Shown here in pieces: positions 58,413-64,000 of a stretch of 64,000 bases of DNA. How positions within the stretch are numbered: the first letter of the stretch is position 1; each line of letters starts with the position of its first letter. A model generated the notes under the pieces. That model ran no database searches. It worked only from the letters and a program-made list of their open reading frames with translations, and was not told the origin of the DNA. The position numbers and the translations under genes were made by a program. Source of the DNA: an uncultured Chitinophagaceae bacterium (GTDB lineage Bacteria > Bacteroidota > Bacteroidia > Chitinophagales > Chitinophagaceae); NCBI GenBank assembly GCA_937907395.1, contig CALCII010000013.1:496001-560000 (forward strand). Reading direction: 5' to 3'.

Positions 58413-60314
58413 TTATTCTGTTTTGAAAATCAATTTTTGATTTTCGTCTTTTTTAATTTCTTCAAATGCAGCAGCTACATTGTTAAACTGTTGAGCTGAA
58501 ACCTTATAGTTGTTTATTGACAAAAAAGTCTTTACATATAATTCTGATCCTGACTCATTTGAATTCCATTCATTTTTATAAGTCACGTAGGGAGTGGTTA
58601 TTAATTTATTCGGTAATATATTTTCTCTCCTGGTTTTCGGGGGCAGGTGGTAAATTGTTGAATCCTGCTTGATATAAGGGAAATCAAAGAGGTAGTCCTG
58701 AGATCGTGTTTTATTTTCTTTAATTGTTTCGTCGTTAAGCTTATAGTGTCGGATTGGGTAGAAATATTTTGAACCCGTTTTGAAATCATATAACCTTCCA
58801 TATGCCATATTTATTTCGATATTATGTCCGGTAGATGAATCATTTATGATTTTGAATTCAAAATCATCCGGGTTTTTAAATCCCAATTGATGAACAAGAA
58901 AATTTTTGATATTATTTCTTGTTTCAGAATTGGTATACGCATACAATTCTTCCCAGAATTCTCCGGATAGAAAGATGCGGCTTCTTGCAAGGGCACCGCC
59001 TTCACTATCCAGGTCAACATGTGTAACTGCATTCCAGACATTGTTTTTTGAATCACTTTTAGGTGTTTGAACAATGATCCCACCGTTTTCTGTTACAAGA
59101 AGTGCATTCCTGTTTTCAGTAAAACTGCCAAGTATCCCCGGGTATGTTTGCTTGCCGGTACATTCCAGCCAAATGGTGTCTTTCCCATTTGGCACACATA
59201 GTATTACATGGTTGAAGATATTTGATGCAAACTCGGCATCTACAGGAAATTCATTTTTTCCTGCATTGATAATGGCGGCATATGATTTTATTCCAATGCA
59301 TTGCAACATGTATTTCATGTAGTGTGTCAGGCCTTTACAGTCACCATATTTCATTTTTTCAGCAAACGCAGCTGTAAATGGTTTAAAACCACCTATTCCA
59401 AATTGTATACTTACATACCTGGTTTCTTTTTGAAGATAATGATATAAAATAGAGATCCGCTCACGATCAGTACTGGCTCCTGAAACCAGGTTTTTATAAA
59501 ATTCTATTTTTTCTTTGGGGATTTCTCCTTGTTCTTCGTAAAACGGATAAAGCCAATTCCCAAATTCTTTCCAACTCTTTAATGAGCCTTTATAGCCATC
59601 ATAACTGAATTCAGATGGGGAAACGTCTATATAAGGTGCTACAGCCCTTAAGCCAAAACTTTTATTTTCTGTAGTAATAACTGGAATATTACTGCGTTCC
59701 CAACTATAAGTAGTGAAATTTCCTTCTGTTGAAATGCCGGGATCCAGGTTGAAATTATAAGACTTGTACTGAACAGGAATACTTGTTTTTAAGATAAAAC
59801 GGCTTTTCAGATATGAATTTTCTGAACTGCCGAAGAAAAATCTTGGAATATCTGTAAATCCATTTAATTCCAGCTCGTATTCGGTTTCAACAGTACAAGG
59901 GAATCCTGGAACAGGGAATGAGATGGAGTAGGCTTTGTCGTCTGTTGCCAGACTGATTCCATCATAAGCTCCCTGTAGATTAAAATCCTTTTTTTTATAG
60001 TGCAACACTTCCCGGCCGTCGGCTGCAAAAACTTTTACAGAGGCTTGTTCCAATTTTTGAAATTTATCAACGGAGATGTAAACAGAACTGTGGCGCATCC
60101 CTTTTTCATTCATGATGGTTGCAATGCTGTGAACCCTGATGTTCATTTTCTCAATACTTTTTACAGTTATTTCCATTTCGTCTAACTGGTAAACTGTTGA
60201 AGCATCTTTTTTCAGGCTATCGTGAATAAGTGCAGGAAGCAGTAATGCCGGCGTTTGAGCATTCAATCCCATACCAAATAATAGCAGTGCAAAACAGACA
60301 AGAATATGTCTCAT
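58413..60314 (-). CDS. DUF3857 / transglutaminase-like protein with intact cysteine
   Basis: This 633-residue periplasmic protein begins with a signal (MRHILVCFALLLFGMGLNAQ). DUF3857 covers about 55-250 (LDEMEITVKSIEKMNIRVHSIATIMNE in part, FPVPGFPCTVETEYE), then a transglutaminase-core region follows with the catalytic-type cysteine in KYGDCKGLTHYMKYML and a histidine in FNHVILCVP. A beta-rich C-terminal domain ends it. Its ATG overlaps the TGA of the upstream DUF3857 gene (ATGA), so translation is coupled. The partner lacks the cysteine. The substrate is unknown. Confidence 0.88.
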   Translation of the reverse strand: MRHILVCFALLLFGMGLNAQTPALLLPALIHDSLKKDASTVYQLDEMEITVKSIEKMNIRVHSIATIMNEKGMRHSSVYISVDKFQKLEQASVKVFAADGREVLHYKKKDFNLQGAYDGISLATDDKAYSISFPVPGFPCTVETEYELELNGFTDIPRFFFGSSENSYLKSRFILKTSIPVQYKSYNFNLDPGISTEGNFTTYSWERSNIPVITTENKSFGLRAVAPYIDVSPSEFSYDGYKGSLKSWKEFGNWLYPFYEEQGEIPKEKIEFYKNLVSGASTDRERISILYHYLQKETRYVSIQFGIGGFKPFTAAFAEKMKYGDCKGLTHYMKYMLQCIGIKSYAAIINAGKNEFPVDAEFASNIFNHVILCVPNGKDTIWLECTGKQTYPGILGSFTENRNALLVTENGGIIVQTPKSDSKNNVWNAVTHVDLDSEGGALARSRIFLSGEFWEELYAYTNSETRNNIKNFLVHQLGFKNPDDFEFKIINDSSTGHNIEINMAYGRLYDFKTGSKYFYPIRHYKLNDETIKENKTRSQDYLFDFPYIKQDSTIYHLPPKTRRENILPNKLITTPYVTYKNEWNSNESGSELYVKTFLSINNYKVSAQQFNNVAAAFEEIKKDENQKLIFKTE

Positions 60315-62236
60315 GGCTTAGGTGTTACTTTTTTCTTGAAAACAATTTGTTCATTCAGAATTTCAAAGAAACGGTCGTAGAATTCTTTGAATAGGGTATA
60401 CTCGTCGTAAAAATAGGTTGGTCTTTTAATTTCAACAGTTATCCGGCACATAATCAGATTGTCTTCTTTCTGAATAATGCGTTGAAGAATAATACTTGTA
60501 TCCGGCATTATCATTTTCATGTTTTTCGGCAATTCTTCTGGTACGAGGTTTGAAGGGAACCGAATGGTTGCGTTAATGCTGAAATTCTGAAGATATCCGA
60601 ATTCAATATCTGTATAACGGTCGTCTGCAATAAATTTATTTTTACTGTGTTCAATCAGGAAATTCGGAGTGTAGAAATAATATTCGCCACTATTGTTAAG
60701 TTGTCCATTAAAACGAACCGAACTCTGCATTGGTATGGAATCAGCCTGGTCATTTTGCACTACTAACGAGTCAAATGTGAAAGCAGGTTCTGCAGTGGTG
60801 AAATAATTCTTTAAATATTCTTCTTTGCCTTTTTTTAGTGAATGTAATCGTTTGCTTTTGGCATAATCATAAGTGTAAACAGATGCTTCTCCCTGTATTT
60901 TCCCATTCTCATCAATGCTGGCCGATGTGAGGGTTTGTAATCTGTATTTGTGGATCTGGTCATAAACAAAAATGAATTCAGAATAATCCTTACTTATTAA
61001 GAATGCATTCGTGAATTGAATGTCCCATGGTGGAATATTTATTGAATTGTATTCATTGGATGCATCAATAATATAAACTTTATTATCTGCAACCACATGC
61101 GCATATACATTGTTGAATTGATCTAAGAACGGGAAAAAGCGGTTTACCTTTCCATTCGATCTTGTACTTACCAATAACGGATTGGCTTTTATATCTGCGC
61201 TTCGTAACAGGTTAATAAAAAGCAGATTGATTTCGGGTGTGCTGCCACTGTGCTTTTCAATCAGGTTCTTTAGTCCGGTTCTGCAGTAAATTCCTTCATT
61301 TCCATTCCAGGCTACATTTTTCTTCACGTAATTCCAGATGGTGATGAGTTTTTCATATTCTGTCTTCTTGTCTTTCAAGTCTGTTTCCAGTGTAGTATTC
61401 TTAAAGACATTTTTTTTGAGTTGCTCCCCAAAGTCTTCATCTTCTTTCAGCATATTTGAAATACTTTCCCAAGTAGTGAGAATTGGCCGGTCGTCAATGG
61501 CACTTAACTGAAAATCTATTTGCTGTAAATAATCATCGGCACAACTCATATACGGCTCTTCCTCCAATCCGGGAATATTATTCATTATATAGGTTCGTGT
61601 GCTGCCATTTATTCCTTCGTCCAGTTTTTTTACCGGAAGTGTGGTTTTCATTTTAATGGAATAGCGAAGTAATGGATGTACAGTTGCAGAATATTCACTA
61701 TGTCTTACGGGGTATTTGCTTCTTTGAAATTGCCAGTCTTCAATGTTAAAATAATTTTTCTTTACTCTGTAAAAAGTATATTCGAAAACACTACCCACTT
61801 TTACGTTTGGAAGAGTGAATACTTTCATATCCGTACCGCCATAAATTTTCTGTTCCATGACGGATTTCTTATCTAGTTCCGTTTTTACAATATTCCCTTT
61901 TTCATCCAAATTGAAAGTGACTCCATCAATCCGGTTTACCTCTTGTCTGTTTCCACTCCCGTAATATGGAATTCTTACGTTCGCCAGTTCTATTCCATCT
62001 TCTTTTAATACTTTGATCCTTACTCTGAATTTTGTTTCATTTACAAAGTCAGAAGTCGTAACTATGTAGCTCACTTCTGCAAAATCAATTAAATACTCGG
62101 CAGCTGCATCTTTCTGGTACGTGCATTCTTTGTATTCAAGATCTGCTTTATCAATTTTGCCGAATGAAGGAAGTTTTTGTGCGTAAGAAAAAATACTGAG
62201 CCCCATAAACAGGAGCAGGGTAGCTGTTTTGTGCAT
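60311..62236 (-). CDS. DUF3857 / transglutaminase-like protein without catalytic cysteine
   Basis: This 641-residue protein has a signal peptide (MHKTATLLLFMGLSIFSYAQ). DUF3857 occupies about 30-240 (VSYIVTTSDFVNETKFRVRIKVLKEDG, in part), and the transglutaminase-like core follows. Where the cysteine of the GDC/GNC motif is expected, the sequence reads HSGSTPEINLLFINLLRSADI, in part, with no cysteine, while the later histidine (NVYAHVV) and aspartate (IIDAS) remain. It is probably a non-catalytic, binding-type paralogue. Start ATG 62236 is used; a further ATG upstream adds nine residues before the signal. It is the first gene of the overlapping pair. Confidence 0.86.
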   Translation of the reverse strand: MHKTATLLLFMGLSIFSYAQKLPSFGKIDKADLEYKECTYQKDAAAEYLIDFAEVSYIVTTSDFVNETKFRVRIKVLKEDGIELANVRIPYYGSGNRQEVNRIDGVTFNLDEKGNIVKTELDKKSVMEQKIYGGTDMKVFTLPNVKVGSVFEYTFYRVKKNYFNIEDWQFQRSKYPVRHSEYSATVHPLLRYSIKMKTTLPVKKLDEGINGSTRTYIMNNIPGLEEEPYMSCADDYLQQIDFQLSAIDDRPILTTWESISNMLKEDEDFGEQLKKNVFKNTTLETDLKDKKTEYEKLITIWNYVKKNVAWNGNEGIYCRTGLKNLIEKHSGSTPEINLLFINLLRSADIKANPLLVSTRSNGKVNRFFPFLDQFNNVYAHVVADNKVYIIDASNEYNSINIPPWDIQFTNAFLISKDYSEFIFVYDQIHKYRLQTLTSASIDENGKIQGEASVYTYDYAKSKRLHSLKKGKEEYLKNYFTTAEPAFTFDSLVVQNDQADSIPMQSSVRFNGQLNNSGEYYFYTPNFLIEHSKNKFIADDRYTDIEFGYLQNFSINATIRFPSNLVPEELPKNMKMIMPDTSIILQRIIQKEDNLIMCRITVEIKRPTYFYDEYTLFKEFYDRFFEILNEQIVFKKKVTPKP

Positions 62237-62301
62237 TGAGTGTCGTTTTAAGGTTAGGCGCAAAGTTTACGTAAAAAAAAACAAAAAAAAATGACGGAAA
62301 T

Positions 62302-62336
62302 AAAAAATCCCCTGACGGTTATACCGTTAGGGGATT
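62302..62336 (-). terminator. Intrinsic terminator after ndk
   Basis: AATCCCCT (62306-62313) pairs with AGGGGATT (62329-62336) and an inner GACGGT/ACCGTT stem adds six pairs, one of them G-T. On the minus strand a run of six T residues follows. Confidence 0.9.
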
Positions 62337-62364
62337 GATGTATCAAACAATTTTATGATTAAAG

Positions 62365-62781
62365 TCAGAATCTTTCCAGTCCGCTGAAAAAGAAGTCGCC
62401 TTCAATCTTTGCATTTTCATCGCTGTCACTTCCATGAACTGCGTTTTCACCAACAGAAGTAGCATATAATTTACGGATGGTTCCTTCATCTGCTTTCGCA
62501 GGATCCGTAGCTCCAATCAGTTTGCGGAAATCGGCAACGGCATTGTCTTTTTCCAGTATTGCTGCTGTGATAGGGCCACTGCTCATGAATTCAACCAGCT
62601 CGCCATAGAAAGGACGTTCTTTGTGAACCGCATAAAATTCACCGGCTTTTTCTGCACTCAGTTTTAGTTGTTTCAGGGCTACCACACGGAAACCAGCTTT
62701 GATAATGTGATCTAAAATAGCGCCTTGATGACCGTTTTTCATAGCATCAGGCTTAATCATTGTGAACGTACGATTACTCAT
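62365..62781 (-). CDS. ndk: Nucleoside diphosphate kinase
   Basis: Ndk transfers the terminal phosphate between nucleoside triphosphates and diphosphates through a phosphohistidine. The 138-residue protein reads NRTFTMIKPDAMKNG at the start and has the active-site histidine in NAVHGSDSDENA. Length is normal. ATG 62781 is used; the frame is open upstream to 62994, but this extension overlaps the divergent DHH gene and has no homology. A strong terminator follows. Confidence 0.97.
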   Translation of the reverse strand: MSNRTFTMIKPDAMKNGHQGAILDHIIKAGFRVVALKQLKLSAEKAGEFYAVHKERPFYGELVEFMSSGPITAAILEKDNAVADFRKLIGATDPAKADEGTIRKLYATSVGENAVHGSDSDENAKIEGDFFFSGLERF

Positions 62782-62935
62782 AATATGATGTTGTTTTTGC
62801 GCCGCAAAGGTAAGGAAAACCAATTGTGACACGAAGGATAAAAACAGCTTCAGTAAGCACAGGTGTGCCGTTTGGGCCCTTATCCGGTCAATTGAACCAC
62901 CATCAGCAGTTTTCCCTACATTTGCAGGCATTTGT

Positions 62936-63949
62936 ATGCAGACTATCAGTGAATTATATCCACGGCTCGCAGAGCCCCGCAAAGTAGTGATCACTACCCA
63001 TCAGAAACCAGACCCTGATGCAATGGGTTCATCCCTTGGTTTATATCATTTACTTATTCAGTTAGGGCACACCGTTCAGGTGATTTCACCCACGAATTGG
63101 GCCACGTTTCTGGATTGGATGCCGGGATCGGAACAGGTGATTGATTTTGAGAAGAATGTGCAGAAATGTGAGAAAATCATTTTTGATGCCGACTGGATTT
63201 TCTGCCTCGATTTCAATGCCCTAAACCGTGCCAAACGTATGGCCGAGGTATTGGCCAATGCAAAAGCCGAACGCATATTAATTGATCATCACCGGGAACC
63301 ACAGGTTGAAGTGTTTGCCTATGGGGTGAGCAATGTGCAGAAAAGCTCCACCAGTGAAATGATCTTTGATTTCATAAAGGACAGCGGCCACCTGGATAAA
63401 ATCAATCAACCCATCATGCAGTGTTTATATGCTGGTGTTATGGGCGATACGGGTTCCTTCCGCTTCCCGTCGGCATCGGCCACTGTGCATGAAATGATCG
63501 CTCATTTTAAACGCAACGGACTGGAACATACGCCCATTCACGAGAATGTGTACGACAACTTCCTGGAAAACCGCTTCCGTTTTATCGGACATGTGCTGAT
63601 GAACCGGATGCAGATCGATTACCAGTTAAACACAGCTTTGATGTGGGTGACCAAGCAGGATTTACTTCGTTTCGAAATCAAAACCGGTGATACCGAAGGG
63701 CTGGTGAACTATCCGCTGGGTATCCAGGGCATTAAACTGTCGGCATTGGTGATTGACCGTGATGAAAAAAGAAAATGGAGCTTCCGTAGTAAAGGTGACT
63801 TCGATTGCAATACTTTTGCTCGCCGGCATTTTAACGGCGGCGGCCATTTTAATGCTGCCGGTGGAGAAAGTGACGAAAGCCTGGATGCAAACCTCCAGCT
63901 ATTTAAACAGGTGATACCTGATTATGAGTCTCAACTACAATCTATATAA
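62936..63949 (+). CDS. DHH/DHHA1 phosphoesterase (NrnA-like)
   Basis: This 337-residue enzyme of the DHH family resembles NrnA, which degrades nano-RNA and in some bacteria dephosphorylates pAp. The DHH metal motifs are HQKPDPDAMGSS near residue 22, FCLDFN, the name-giving IDHHREP near 118, and GVMGDTGSFRF. The C-terminal DHHA1 domain ends with FNGGGHFNAAGG. The ATG at 62936 follows a 154-bp divergent space from ndk. The next gene begins 10 bp after its stop. Whether it acts on oligoribonucleotides, pAp or c-di-AMP products cannot be told. Confidence 0.92.
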   Translation: MQTISELYPRLAEPRKVVITTHQKPDPDAMGSSLGLYHLLIQLGHTVQVISPTNWATFLDWMPGSEQVIDFEKNVQKCEKIIFDADWIFCLDFNALNRAKRMAEVLANAKAERILIDHHREPQVEVFAYGVSNVQKSSTSEMIFDFIKDSGHLDKINQPIMQCLYAGVMGDTGSFRFPSASATVHEMIAHFKRNGLEHTPIHENVYDNFLENRFRFIGHVLMNRMQIDYQLNTALMWVTKQDLLRFEIKTGDTEGLVNYPLGIQGIKLSALVIDRDEKRKWSFRSKGDFDCNTFARRHFNGGGHFNAAGGESDESLDANLQLFKQVIPDYESQLQSI

Positions 63950-63959
63950 TAACAACAAA

Positions 63960-64000
63960 ATGAAGACAATTCAATCATTTCTTTTATTGGCAGTTACAGC
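63960..64000 (+). CDS. Start of a secreted protein (3' end outside window)
   Basis: An ATG 10 bp after the DHH gene opens MKTIQSFLLLAVTA, a typical signal peptide. Only 13 full codons are visible, so no family can be given. Probably cotranscribed with the DHH gene. Confidence 0.5.
   Translation, partial: MKTIQSFLLLAVT

Noticed and set aside
62782..62994. Extension of ndk upstream by 71 residues
   Set aside because: Ndk begins with NRTFTMIKPDA; the extension overlaps the start of the divergent DHH gene and adds an implausible sequence.
1..64000. tRNA, rRNA or riboswitch genes
   Set aside because: I looked for T-loop-like GGTTCGAATCC sequences and conserved riboswitch cores in the gaps and saw none. 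A tRNAscan or Rfam search would be needed to exclude them fully.

Overview
The window is a stretch of chromosome from a member of the Bacteroidota, most likely Chitinophagaceae or a close relative. The evidence is five secreted proteins with type IX secretion (T9SS) C-terminal sorting domains, a PorP/SprF-family partner, promoters of the Bacteroidota form TTG-N19-21-TAnnTTTG, little use of Shine-Dalgarno sequences, and Bacteroidota-type families such as DUF3857, DUF4382 and an EF-G2-like factor. About 58 genes are packed on both strands. No gene-free stretch exceeds 300 bases, and I saw no rRNA, tRNA, CRISPR array, insertion sequence or prophage.

Layout. 1-5.1 kb: end of plsY, an M48 lipoprotein protease, a DUF3052-like protein, a CYTH protein, a PAP2 phosphatase and dnaG. 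5.2-8.9 kb: a large secreted alpha-amylase. 9.0-14.8 kb: prfB, which needs a programmed +1 frameshift to be read, then pruA, pyrR-pyrB and a DUF486 protein. 15-19.7 kb: a MarR regulator followed at once by hutH, then deoD (opposite strand) and hutU. 19.7-21.2 kb: a small AT-rich island of satD-like and DUF3307 genes behind a striking array of operator-like repeats. 21-29.6 kb: DUF2911 and DinB-like proteins, an AraC regulator with a cupin, two helicases and an orphan ABC ATPase. 29.8-36.1 kb: a 1735-residue T9SS adhesin with 11 tandem repeats, plus its PorP/SprF-like partner. 37.2-39.6 kb: hutI-hutG. 39.6-47.5 kb: envelope lipoproteins, an OmpA-like protein, an EF-G paralogue, dodecin and an RRM protein. 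47.6-56.8 kb: T9SS cargo (CotH protein, metalloprotease, another secreted protein), a thiolase, a BamA-like barrel and a methyltransferase. 57-64 kb: a PaiA-like acetyltransferase, a DUF4382 lipoprotein, two overlapping DUF3857 genes, ndk and a DHH phosphoesterase.

How they work together. hutH, hutU, hutI and hutG together encode the whole route from histidine to glutamate and formamide. PruA also delivers glutamate, from proline. The MarR gene has a 14-bp palindrome inside its promoter, and a 17-bp near-identical copy lies directly in front of the acetyltransferase gene 42 kb away, so one small regulon may link histidine use to amine acetylation. The satD-like/DUF3307 pair has three operator-like units at an exact 29-bp spacing over its promoter and is the best candidate for an undescribed autoregulated system. 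Other points of interest are short-unit (7-8 bp) repeat arrays, one of them inside hutU coding sequence, and several promoters so close to ATG codons that leaderless transcripts are likely.
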